Source: Avimonoglobus sp965151315 (GTDB taxonomy: Bacteria; Bacillota; Clostridia; UBA1381). From it: DNA of 27,214 nt. The notes under the pieces were generated by a model, which saw only the letters and a program-made list of their open reading frames with translations, was not told where the DNA came from and did no database searches. Of this stretch, positions 1 through 7,890 are shown in pieces. The stretch is from positions 1 through 27,214 of the forward strand of contig CBCTZG010000038.1 in the NCBI GenBank assembly GCA_965151315.1. Reading direction: 5' to 3'. Position 1 is the stretch's first letter. Each line of letters starts with the position of its first letter. The position numbers were made by a program, and so were the translations under genes.

Positions 1-1
1 A

Positions 2-985
2 TTGAGAAAGGAAAAGATATTGATACCGCGTGCTTATCAGGCTGCCGAAACGGGAAGATATAACAACTGTTACGATACAGAACACCCGTATGATTGGTGC
101 AATAATACAGTAACGATCATGATAAAAAACAGGGTTTACTTAGGCCATATGGTGAATAACAAAAGTACAACAAAGTCCTATAAAAACAGGAAACTTGTTA
201 AACTTCCTGAGAGTGAATGGATTGAGGTCAAAAACACGCATGAGCCGCTTGTTGATGAAACAACATGGGAACTCGCCCAAACCGTAATCGGCAAAAGGAA
301 ACGTCCGATGGGGACGGGTGAAATCCAGATTTTCTCCGGGCTTGTCAAGTGTTCTACCTGCGGCTGTTCGTTGTCCCTTGCAAGGCAGAATGACCGGAAA
401 GGCAACGGCAGCTTTGCCTGTTCAAAATCGAGAAAAAAGGGCAAGGCATATTGTTCTTTCCACTACATTACATACGACAATCTGTATCGGATTGTACTGG
501 ACGATATACGGGCGCAGGCAAGAGCGGCGAAAAATTTTGAATCAGAGTTTATCGACACGGTTGTCAATTTGAAACTGAAAAAGCAAAAGGAACAGTGCTC
601 AAAAAATGTGAAAAACATTGAAAAAGCGAAAGCTCGCCTTGCTGAACTTGAAAACATTATTAAGTGTTTGTATGAGGATAAAGTCAAGGGCAGAATTACG
701 GACGTGCGTTTCACTTCGCTTGCCGACAGCTACGAGCAGGAAGAAAACCAAATCCGCAACAATATTCAGATATGGCAGGCTGAATTGGATATTATCAGTG
801 ACACAAAGGAGCAGACAAAACTTTTTGCGGACAGTGTAAAGAAATATACGGATATAAAAGGACTGACAGCCCCGATTTTGAATGAACTGATTGAAAAAAT
901 TGTCGTGTATGACGCGGAAAACATTGGCGGTGTAAGGACACAGAAAATTGAAATATTTTACCGCTTTATCGGATTGGTAAATTAA
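2..985 (+). CDS. Large serine recombinase, C-terminal part (5' end outside window)
   Basis: This is the 3' portion of a large serine site-specific recombinase, the enzyme that excises or integrates clostridial transposons and integrative elements. The reading frame is open to the left edge; the TTG at position 2 is probably an internal Leu codon. Visible parts are the end of the recombinase domain (residues about 30-90), a zinc ribbon (about 112-155) with Cys pairs in KCSTCGC and later Cys in FACSKS and AYCSFH, a Lys/Glu-rich coiled coil (about 185-260), and a C-terminal DUF4368-like tail around VVYDAENIGG. The catalytic resolvase domain with its Ser nucleophile would lie upstream of the window. 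The stop is only 7 bp from a decapitated RHS gene, so the element end is probably here. Family assignment is confident; the element type (TnpX-like transposon, ICE or prophage) cannot be settled. Confidence 0.9.
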   Translation: MRKEKILIPRAYQAAETGRYNNCYDTEHPYDWCNNTVTIMIKNRVYLGHMVNNKSTTKSYKNRKLVKLPESEWIEVKNTHEPLVDETTWELAQTVIGKRKRPMGTGEIQIFSGLVKCSTCGCSLSLARQNDRKGNGSFACSKSRKKGKAYCSFHYITYDNLYRIVLDDIRAQARAAKNFESEFIDTVVNLKLKKQKEQCSKNVKNIEKAKARLAELENIIKCLYEDKVKGRITDVRFTSLADSYEQEENQIRNNIQIWQAELDIISDTKEQTKLFADSVKKYTDIKGLTAPILNELIEKIVVYDAENIGGVRTQKIEIFYRFIGLVN

Positions 986-992
986 AAGAGGT

Positions 993-1601
993 TTGTATCC
1001 CTACCAACACATCACTCCTGTGGCTTATGTGGATTTAAGTGGGTTGGATGCCATTATTGTTACCAACAGTAATTCCGTTGATCTTGGACCTTTAGGAAGT
1101 CAAGGTCATACGTCAGCCCTATATCAGGATGTGAATGGTTCATGGTATTATACATATTGGGGAAATAATGCAGTAGCTGTAATATATATACCCGATGAAT
1201 ATATGGATTCATTAGAACACTTTAATGAAGGGTTAAATAATATTTTGAATTATTATGGATACACGGATATAACAAGTGATTATACACATGCAACTTATAT
1301 AGTAGGAGATTTTACAGCATCCCTTCAAGCTGCTTATGATGATGTAGATAGTGCACATCATAATCAATTTAGTGAAGGCTGGCACTACTTTGACGCAACT
1401 AATGGTAATTTCGTATATCAAGGACAAAATAGCCCGTACAACGTAGCATATAATAATTGCCTTGATAGAACCTATGCATCATTGAGCAAAGGAACTTTAG
1501 CAAATGGCAGAAATGCTGGGGCATATATGAACGAATTAGGATTTGACGGCGGAATGATTCCAAAATTTTGGATATTCCGGCTTTCGGGAGGGACAAGCTG
1601 A
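993..1601 (+). pseudogene. RHS/YD-repeat protein C-terminal fragment with permuted papain-like (NlpC/LRAT-type) toxin domain
   Basis: The first residues, YPYQHITPVAYVDLSGLD, match the end of an RHS core (typically Y-x-Y-x(3)-N-P-V-x-Y-x-D-P-S-G-L), after which RHS proteins carry variable toxin tips. The tip here has a GHTSALYQ...G-WYYTYWG segment with a His (residue 39) and a later YNNC motif (Cys 156). This His-before-Cys order is typical of circularly permuted papain-like folds (YiiX/LRAT/NlpC-P60-like), seen in RHS and other polymorphic toxins. The start codon at 993 is a TTG aligning with an internal RHS Leu, and no ribosome binding site precedes it, so this is a fragment missing the whole RHS body. 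Its last 12 or so residues (after about 1555) read out of frame into recQ sequence, so the true 3' end is also lost. The fragment is AT-richer than the operon to its right. Domain call is moderate. Confidence 0.6.
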
Positions 1602-2088
1602 TATTATTGACCGGATTCTTGATGGAAGAGATGTGATAGCCGTAATGCCAACGGGGGCGGGGAAGTCGCTTTGCTATCAGGTTCCGGCGCTGATGCTGGA
1701 CGGGATTACGCTGGTAATATCCCCTTTGATTTCACTTATGCAGGATCAGGTAGGGGCGCTGACTGAAAACGGCGTCCCGGCCGCATATATCAACTCCACA
1801 TTGACGCTTGAACAGATGCTGCAGGTATTAAACAATGCCAGGGCGGGGAAATATAAGCTGCTGTATGTCGCACCGGAACGGCTGGATACACAGATGTTTT
1901 ATGATTTTTGCCAACAGGTTAAAATATCTTTGTTGACAGTCGATGAGGCACATTGCATTTCACAATGGGGATAGGATTTCAGGCCGAGTTATTTAAAAAT
2001 CTGTATGTTTTTGGAGAACCAGAAGCAGCACCCGATTGTGGCAGCTTTTACGGCAACTGCTACGCAGGAAGTACGTGAGGATATTTCT
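1558..2088 (+). pseudogene. recQ: RecQ-type ATP-dependent DNA helicase remnant
   Basis: In one reading frame the sequence gives FGYSGFREGQADIIDRIL, then Walker A (PTGAGKSLCYQ), motif Ia, VDEAHCISQWG (DEAH box II), DFRPSYL and AFTATAT (motif III), in the order of the RecQ N-terminal helicase lobe. The gene is broken three ways. The first dozen or so residues are missing, with an in-frame TGA at 1555 just before the homology. An in-frame TAG at 1972-1974 replaces the residue after QWG, where RecQ proteins have His or Gln (compatible with CAG to TAG). Homology stops after the VREDI motif near 2088, so the second helicase lobe, zinc-binding and HRDC domains are absent. No promoter or ribosome binding site is visible. 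It is a dead fragment between the RHS scrap and the convergent regulator gene. The 76 bp from 2089 to 2164 hold nothing I recognise. Confidence 0.85.
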
Positions 2089-2164
2089 TTAATTGGCTAC
2101 GAAGTTCTTCCGCGTCCTGCTTGCATCCAATTCAAATTTATAGCCCACCAGACTAAAAACCAAT

Positions 2165-4408
2165 TTATTCGTGATTGCTATCCTTGTTGCTTTTCCGATA
2201 TTCAGATGGCGTCATACCTACAGCAGATTTGAAAATCCGATAAAAGGTTTGTTTGGTAACAAATCCAGTAGATTCGTAGATTTCTGTGATTGTTTGATTG
2301 GTGCTGGAAAGGGCGTGTTTTGCCTTTACAATCCGCAAATCTGTAATATAGGTATGAAATCCGATACCTAAAGCGTTTTTTAATAAAGTTGAAACATTAC
2401 TGGGCGTGGTTCCGAAAGTTTCGGCAATAGTTTTTAATGAAAGATTGGGATCGCAGGCATGCTGGTTTATGAACTCAATAATATTCTTATTTTTTTGAGC
2501 CGGAGAATAGGTGGCTGCCTTTCGGGCCAACAATTCTATATACTGCAGAATGTCATAATATATTTCGGCCGTTGTTTTATTGCTGAAGCTTGCATAAATT
2601 TCAAACTCAAACTTATTGTCATCTGTGTTGATTTTATGGATTCGTATTGCCTTTAGAATGAGGGATAATATTTGCAGATAGAGCTGCTTCAAAGAACGGT
2701 CGTCAATCCATTGATTATTTTCCAAAACTGCTTTGATTTTTTCTAGTGCAAGATTTGTGTCCAACCGAAGCAGCGCTTGGGAAATTTCCATCTCATCTTT
2801 ATTACTGTACTTAAAAGAAATATTATTTTTTCTGGCGGAGATTGTTGCCGAGGCAGTAGAAAGGGGTACAATGTTTAAGGAGGCGGTGGCGTCTATATGA
2901 GATTGTTTTAGCCCATCAATACCGGCATAGGTGTGGCCGATACCCACATACAGATAAATATATTCATCATCATTTGCCAAATATCCACAGATTTCATTCA
3001 GTAATACAGTGACCTGATCCCCGTTGGCTTCATTTTCAAAATTCGTAATAATATATAACGTTTCTTTTTCACTCGACAAGAAAAATGCATCAAAATTATC
3101 TGTGAATAAATTTTTTACAACATTGAAAAATCCTTCTTTAATGTTGGAATATTCTTGGGAACTATATTTTTCGAACAGAGCGTCCCGGGGGCGAAGCTGA
3201 ATAATGACCACACAAAACAAATCGAACTTAAAATTCAAGCTATTGCTAATAATTTTTTGTGAGTCCTCATCAATATAATACTCCGTTGAATTTAGGAAAT
3301 TAATTAAATATTTTTCTTGTGCAAAGGGTAGAATGGCAGAAAGTTTTTGATTTGATTTTACCAGCTTTACCGTTGCGCCGCGGATATCCTCATAGATATT
3401 TTTTGAACTGTTGGCTGTCGGCAGAATATGTCTGATCATCAAAAGTGGCTGCAAAACACTTTTTGTAGCTTTGAAGACCAACAGCAAAGCAACGCCGGCG
3501 CATAAAATAAAGAGCAAAGCAGAAAGCAAGATATTAGGAAATAGTTTTTTGTGAATATCTGAATAGGGGACAACGGCAAAATAGGTATACCCCAAAATGT
3601 TTTCATATTTAGAATATGAGACAATTAAGGACTTTTGTCCTAGAAAATTATACGTAAAGCTAGATTCTCCGTTGCAGAGCTGATCATATAATTCCTTTTC
3701 TGCTTTTCCCTGGATGTTGGGGATAGTAAAAATTTGAGAAGAATGCCGGTTCAGAAGATACAGTTTTGTGTTTTCTGTGGCCAGATAGTGCTCATGGGCT
3801 GAAATTAGTGATTCAAAAGAAATGTTCAAAACTACGAATTTGCTGAGTTTCGTATCATTCATGCGGCGGATCACTACAGGAAAAACAACAGTTGTTTGCC
3901 CTTGATGTGTGACGGGGGAGGGGGACAAAATGTCGTAAGCTATATTTTCATAAAAAGAAAAGTTTTTCCAGTAATTTTCGCTGTAACTCTCGTAATGATA
4001 ATTCTGCTGCAAATAAGTCTGCAAAGCAATTGTTCCACTTTGGGTAATAACCGAATTTGCATATTTATCTAAAATAAAAACATTGTCAATGAACGCATAG
4101 GATTGAATGAAAGCAGAAAGATCCCGCTGGAGTTCGGCTTCGTTATATGTAGAATTTGTAAGGGCGTTTCTGAAGTTTTCATTTTGTTCCAAAGCTGAGG
4201 TATAGAGAATAGTATTCTTTATATTTGTATCACATTGTTTAGAAAATGCAACTATATTTGCGCTGGTCATATCAATAATTTGCGTTGTTGTGGTATAAAA
4301 CGTATTTTGAATAATCAGGATTGAAGCGATCAACAGTACGGCGCAGGGGAGGAATACTAATAAAAAAAATTTATGAAATGTGTTTTGAAAAAGTCTTATT
4401 TTTTTCAT
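2165..4408 (-). CDS. Membrane-anchored AraC-family transcriptional regulator
   Basis: A 747-residue regulator of the large sensor type common near glycan loci in Firmicutes. From the N-terminus: a transmembrane helix (about residues 11-36), an extracytoplasmic dCache-like sensor region (about 40-285), a second transmembrane helix (about 290-315, LLSALLFILCAGVALLLVF), a cytoplasmic linker of about 330 residues, and a C-terminal AraC double helix-turn-helix (about 645-747) ending in TFYRIFKSAVGMTPSEYRK. An in-frame ATG at 4450 lies upstream of the promoter -10, so I place the start at 4408, preceded by GGAGG at 4417-4421 with 8 bp spacing. It is divergent from the transporter operon and is its likely activator, sensing an extracellular glycan product directly through the membrane. 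The ligand is unknown. No terminator is visible after the stop. Confidence 0.9.
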   Translation of the reverse strand: MKKIRLFQNTFHKFFLLVFLPCAVLLIASILIIQNTFYTTTTQIIDMTSANIVAFSKQCDTNIKNTILYTSALEQNENFRNALTNSTYNEAELQRDLSAFIQSYAFIDNVFILDKYANSVITQSGTIALQTYLQQNYHYESYSENYWKNFSFYENIAYDILSPSPVTHQGQTTVVFPVVIRRMNDTKLSKFVVLNISFESLISAHEHYLATENTKLYLLNRHSSQIFTIPNIQGKAEKELYDQLCNGESSFTYNFLGQKSLIVSYSKYENILGYTYFAVVPYSDIHKKLFPNILLSALLFILCAGVALLLVFKATKSVLQPLLMIRHILPTANSSKNIYEDIRGATVKLVKSNQKLSAILPFAQEKYLINFLNSTEYYIDEDSQKIISNSLNFKFDLFCVVIIQLRPRDALFEKYSSQEYSNIKEGFFNVVKNLFTDNFDAFFLSSEKETLYIITNFENEANGDQVTVLLNEICGYLANDDEYIYLYVGIGHTYAGIDGLKQSHIDATASLNIVPLSTASATISARKNNISFKYSNKDEMEISQALLRLDTNLALEKIKAVLENNQWIDDRSLKQLYLQILSLILKAIRIHKINTDDNKFEFEIYASFSNKTTAEIYYDILQYIELLARKAATYSPAQKNKNIIEFINQHACDPNLSLKTIAETFGTTPSNVSTLLKNALGIGFHTYITDLRIVKAKHALSSTNQTITEIYESTGFVTKQTFYRIFKSAVGMTPSEYRKSNKDSNHE

Positions 4409-4432
4409 TTTCTGCGCCTCCTTTTTTGCTAT

Positions 4433-4461
4433 AGTATAGCATATAAGCACATTTTTGTCAA
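4433..4461 (-). promoter_or_regulatory. SigA-type promoter of the AraC regulator gene
   Basis: On the minus strand a perfect -35 TTGACA (4456-4461) is followed by a 17-bp spacer and TATACT (4433-4438) as -10. Transcription would begin near 4426, giving an untranslated leader of only about 18 nt that still contains the GGAGG of the regulator gene. This rules out the longer start codon at 4450. Confidence 0.8.
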
Positions 4462-4480
4462 TGTTATAAAAGCATTGATA

Positions 4481-4541
4481 CCAATTGAAAAATTGTTACT
4501 CCTCCAATTGAAATATTTTTACCAAATGAAAATGCTTCACT
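4481..4541. promoter_or_regulatory. Candidate AraC-type operator: tandem direct repeats
   Basis: Two 20-bp copies, CCAATTGAAAAATTGTTACT (4481-4500) and CCAATTGAAATATTTTTACC (4504-4523), match at 17 of 20 positions and start 23 bp apart. A weaker third copy begins CCAAATGAAAATG at 4522 and ends on the first base of the -35 of the downstream operon. AraC-family activators typically bind tandem direct repeats placed against the -35, so this arrangement fits class II activation of the plus-strand operon. The repeats also lie about 20 bp behind the regulator's own -35, allowing autoregulation. Binding itself is inferred. Confidence 0.55.
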
Positions 4542-4569
4542 TGAAAATGAAATTCCTGTTCATTATACT
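4541..4569 (+). promoter_or_regulatory. Promoter of the glycan-utilisation operon
   Basis: TTGAAA (4541-4546) and TATACT (4564-4569) are separated by exactly 17 bp, close to the housekeeping sigma consensus. The -35 abuts the tandem repeats described above. The predicted start near 4576 leaves a leader of roughly 37 nt with AGGAGG at 4601-4606 before the ATG at 4613. It is the only convincing promoter I found for the twelve downstream genes. Confidence 0.65.
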
Positions 4570-4612
4570 GAATATATAAAAAACGCAAAGCGTAAAAAAC
4601 AGGAGGTAACCT

Positions 4613-6022
4613 ATGAAAAAGCAAATACCGAAAAAAAAGCTGGCTGTACTGCTGGCGATGACAATCGCAGTAACTCTGACCGGCTGCGGAAAAACAGTTC
4701 CCGGAAGCGGCCCGGCCGATGAGATTACTACAATCTCTATTAGCGGCTGCCCCAACAAAAGCTCTCAGCCAGAAGCATACCAAACCTTAATGGATAAAAT
4801 TGAACGATTTGAAGATGCTAATCCAGATATTCATATTGATCCTGTTGAATGGTCATATGACATTAGTACATATACAGCGAAAGCGGAAGGCGGAACGCTG
4901 CCGACGGTATACAATACACATTTTACTGAGGCAAAAAAAATTATGGAACTTGGATATGCGAAAGATATAACAGAAAAATTAAAAGAATTGGGATATTATG
5001 ATAAAATTAGCAGCTATGTGTTAAAGAATAGTTCTCAAGGCAACAAAGTTTATTTTATACCATATAACGCATATGCTTTGGGCTTGATATTGAATATGAA
5101 TCTATTTAGAGAAGCGGGATTGGTAGACGAAAACGATATGCCCTTGGCGCCAAAAACTTTTGCAGAGCTTGTGGATACTGCCAAGATAATTAAGGAAAAA
5201 ACCGGGAAAGCAGGTTTCGCATTCCCGACTACCGAAAATTCAGGCGGCTGGTATTTTAATGCATTAGCCTGGAATTATGGCGTAAATTTTGAAGAGCAAG
5301 TGAATAACAAATGGAAATCCACATTTGACACACCGGAATGTGTAGAAGCGCTTACTTATTTGAAAGATTTAAAATGGAAGCATAACGTCCTGCCGGCGAA
5401 TACCTTAATCAATAATGCGGAGCTGATGAAGCTGATTGCGACAGATCAAGCGGCTATGACGTTCGGACATTTCAGCCAGATAAATTCTCTGAGTGTAACA
5501 TATGGCATGGATGTGAACAATATTGGCTTGGCACCGATGCCTGCTGGTGAGGAAAACCATGCCACACTCATGGGCGGAACGTATATGGTCATTGACCGAA
5601 ACGCAACAGAGGAGCAGGTAGATGCAGTGTTCAAATGGTTGATGTTTGACGGGGTGACCCCGGATTTGACGGAGGAGGCCAAAACCTCTCTGCGATCTAC
5701 GTATCAGTTGAATTATGACGAGGGTAATATCCTAATCGGTGCAAAGGAGTTTAGTGTTTGGAATGAGAAGTCCAATATTCAGGAATATAAAAATGAACTA
5801 ATTTCGGAATTTTGCAATATCAATCCCAGTCATGTTAAGCTGTATAATGAAGCTGAGGGGATAGAGTACCGGGTTGAAGCGGAATATAACGCCCAGGATC
5901 TATATGGCTTGCTGGACAGCTGTATCCAGGCCGTGCTCAATGACGCCAATGCAGACTGCACTGCACTGATTAAAAATGCTTCGGAAAATTTCCAGGCAAA
6001 TTATTTGGATTATATTGATTGA
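4613..6022 (+). CDS. Sugar ABC transporter substrate-binding lipoprotein (CUT1 type)
   Basis: A 469-residue extracellular solute-binding protein. The N-terminus has basic residues, a hydrophobic stretch and the lipobox LTGC (Cys near residue 25), so it should be lipid-anchored on the outer face of the membrane. The body has the usual family-1 features: a first strand leading into a helix (MDKIERFEDANPDIHI), YFIPYNAYALGLILNMNLFREAGL, a P-x-TFAELVDTAKIIKEKTGK segment, and the later TYMVIDRNATEEQVDAVFKWLMF. The start ATG is 5-6 bp after AGGAGGT. Its stop is followed by two permease genes, giving a CUT1 importer for oligosaccharides. Ligand specificity cannot be read from sequence. No ATPase gene accompanies it; in Firmicutes a shared MsmK-like ATPase encoded elsewhere usually serves such systems. 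Confidence 0.93.
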   Translation: MKKQIPKKKLAVLLAMTIAVTLTGCGKTVPGSGPADEITTISISGCPNKSSQPEAYQTLMDKIERFEDANPDIHIDPVEWSYDISTYTAKAEGGTLPTVYNTHFTEAKKIMELGYAKDITEKLKELGYYDKISSYVLKNSSQGNKVYFIPYNAYALGLILNMNLFREAGLVDENDMPLAPKTFAELVDTAKIIKEKTGKAGFAFPTTENSGGWYFNALAWNYGVNFEEQVNNKWKSTFDTPECVEALTYLKDLKWKHNVLPANTLINNAELMKLIATDQAAMTFGHFSQINSLSVTYGMDVNNIGLAPMPAGEENHATLMGGTYMVIDRNATEEQVDAVFKWLMFDGVTPDLTEEAKTSLRSTYQLNYDEGNILIGAKEFSVWNEKSNIQEYKNELISEFCNINPSHVKLYNEAEGIEYRVEAEYNAQDLYGLLDSCIQAVLNDANADCTALIKNASENFQANYLDYID

Positions 6023-6039
6023 ATTTTGGAGATGTCAGC

Positions 6040-6975
6040 ATGAACCTTAAGAAAACTGAAACATTGGTCAGCAGAAATATTAGCAAGAAAACTGGAACAC
6101 TGGTCAGCAGAAATATCAGCGCATGGCTGATGTTGTTGCCGGCATTTATATGCCTGTATTTGGTAGTTATTCGTCCGCAGGTACTGGGTTTATACTGGTC
6201 TTTCTTTGATATGAAAGGCTACAATATTACGGAGTTTGTAGGGTTGGAAAATTATAAACGGATACTATCTGATGGGATTTTTTTGCAAGCATTGGTTAAC
6301 ACGGTGAAATATGTGGTGTTTTCCATAATAATCGGTTTTTTCATCCCAATTATTATGGCGGTAATGTTGAATGAAATGGTGACGTTTCGCAATGGATTTC
6401 GGTTTTGGATCTATTTCCCCAGTGCGTTGCCTGGTGTAGCTGTGATGATGCTTTGGTACCTGATGTATTATCCAGATGCAGGCGGACTTTTGAATATGGC
6501 GCTGGAGCGAATCGGCGTGGAGCCTTACATATGGCTGCAGGATTCCCGGTTTACGATCTTGTATATTGTAATTAGCATGACCTGGAGCGGTGCTGGTGCG
6601 ACTACATTATTTTACTTTGCAGCTCTGCAGGGGGTGAGCCGGGAGCTGGTGGAAGCGGCATTGATTGACGGCGCTGGATTTTTCCGGCGGCTTTGGACTG
6701 TATCGTTTCCGCGGATTTCAGGGATTGTACTGCTGTTCTTTGTCCGGCAAATTATAGCGGTATTTTCAATAATGGAGCAGCCGCTGCAAATGACGGACGG
6801 CGGGCCGAATAATGCATCTACAACATTAGGGCTGCTGGCCTATAAGTATGGCTTTGTGACTGTTAAACCAAATTTGGCCATGGTTGTAGGCGGAATTATG
6901 TTTGTAATTCTGGTTGTATTTACAATTTTTTACTTCTTCTTAAATAAAAAGGTAGAAGAAAATAATGGAGATTAA
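6040..6975 (+). CDS. Sugar ABC transporter permease (MalF/LplB-like)
   Basis: A 311-residue integral membrane protein with about six transmembrane segments and the binding-protein-dependent permease signature VEAALIDGAGFFRRLWTVSFPRI (EAA loop, which contacts the ATPase). The reading frame is open from a TTG at 6019 that overlaps the upstream stop, but the ATG at 6040 has GGAG at 6028-6031 with 8 bp spacing and is the better start. The cytoplasmic N-terminus carries two nearly identical 12-residue units (KKTETLVSRNIS then KKTGTLVSRNIS), from a recent tandem duplication. It pairs with the next permease to form the heterodimeric channel for the preceding binding protein. Confidence 0.93.
   Translation: MNLKKTETLVSRNISKKTGTLVSRNISAWLMLLPAFICLYLVVIRPQVLGLYWSFFDMKGYNITEFVGLENYKRILSDGIFLQALVNTVKYVVFSIIIGFFIPIIMAVMLNEMVTFRNGFRFWIYFPSALPGVAVMMLWYLMYYPDAGGLLNMALERIGVEPYIWLQDSRFTILYIVISMTWSGAGATTLFYFAALQGVSRELVEAALIDGAGFFRRLWTVSFPRISGIVLLFFVRQIIAVFSIMEQPLQMTDGGPNNASTTLGLLAYKYGFVTVKPNLAMVVGGIMFVILVVFTIFYFFLNKKVEENNGD
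6049..6120 (+). repeat. 36-bp tandem duplication inside the permease gene
   Basis: Two adjacent 36-bp copies (6049-6084 and 6085-6120), identical at 33 of 36 positions. The unit is 12 codons, so the frame is kept and the cytoplasmic N-terminus of the permease is lengthened. Two of the three differences are silent (TTG/CTG and ATT/ATC) and one changes Glu to Gly. Confidence 0.9.
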
Positions 6976-6989
6976 AAGGTTGAAACGAT

Positions 6990-7883
6990 ATGAAAAAACT
7001 GTTTTTAAGCATGGATAGGGGCATATTGACGACATCAGATATGAAATTAAAACGATACAAGATTTTGTACGGTGTTATGTTTGGTATTCTGAGTATATAT
7101 TGTCTGTCCTGTCTGATCCCGGTGGTATGGATTCTATTGTCTGGATTTAAGGATGTAAAAGAACTTTACAGTATACCGGCCACATTTTTCCCCAAACAGA
7201 TTGATCTGTCCAAACTGGGGCGGATTTGGCGGGAGATGGAGTTTCAATCCAGTTATATCAATACCTTGATTATGGCAGTCGGCGCAGTGGCGGCGGACAT
7301 TGTTATCACTGGTCTTGCGGGGTATGTGTTGTCCCGATTGAAGCCAGTGGGGACAAAGTTGTTTTTTACAGTATGTTTTTGGACGATGCTTCTTCCGGCT
7401 ACTATGCGTACGGTTCCGCTGTATATGGTTATGAAAGATCTGCCGATTTTTCACATCAGTCTGCTGGATACATATTGGCCAATTTGGATTATCGCAGCTG
7501 CGAATGCATTTAATATTATTTTATTTAAGAATTTTTTTGACGGTGTGCCTATGGGGGTTGTAGAAGCGGCCAAAATAGATGGGGCGTCCAATCTCCGGAT
7601 ATTTTTCCGAATTATGATCCCTTTGAGCGTTCCGGCGATTATGACTGTCGGAATATTGTCCTTTAATGGGCAGCTAGGACAGTTTTTCTGGCCGTATCTG
7701 TTTATTACAGATAAAAATATGACAGTAATTGGTGTTAAGGTATATCAGATGAAATCCAGCAATTTTACAATGGATTATCAGATGCTGGCGATAATTTTTA
7801 CTTGTCTGCCGCAGATGCTGATTTTTGCTGTTTTCTCAAAATATATTATAGGCGGCCTAAATGCCGGCGCAGTAAAGGGGTGA
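6990..7883 (+). CDS. Sugar ABC transporter permease (MalG/LplC-like)
   Basis: A 297-residue permease, second half of the CUT1 channel. A hydrophobic segment (GVMFGILSIYCLSCLIPVVWILLSGF) is followed by the typical MalG-type FPKQ extracellular loop, several further membrane spans, and the EAA loop VVEAAKIDGASNLRIFFRIMIPLSVPAI. The C-terminus, YIIGGLNAGAVKG, is the classic end of this family. The start ATG lies 14 bp after the upstream stop with only a weak AAAGG ahead of it, suggesting coupled translation. It would work with the preceding permease and binding protein and an ATPase encoded elsewhere. Confidence 0.93.
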   Translation: MKKLFLSMDRGILTTSDMKLKRYKILYGVMFGILSIYCLSCLIPVVWILLSGFKDVKELYSIPATFFPKQIDLSKLGRIWREMEFQSSYINTLIMAVGAVAADIVITGLAGYVLSRLKPVGTKLFFTVCFWTMLLPATMRTVPLYMVMKDLPIFHISLLDTYWPIWIIAAANAFNIILFKNFFDGVPMGVVEAAKIDGASNLRIFFRIMIPLSVPAIMTVGILSFNGQLGQFFWPYLFITDKNMTVIGVKVYQMKSSNFTMDYQMLAIIFTCLPQMLIFAVFSKYIIGGLNAGAVKG

Positions 7884-7890
7884 TTTGGCG

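Noticed and set aside
2128..2144. CCAATTCAAATTTATAG resembling the operator repeats near 4481.
   Set aside because: It is a single AT-rich copy behind the regulator gene with no promoter nearby; similarity is expected by chance.
4409..4450. Longer start at 4450 for the AraC regulator.
   Set aside because: It lies upstream of the predicted -10 and transcription start, and the ATG at 4408 has a strong GGAGG.
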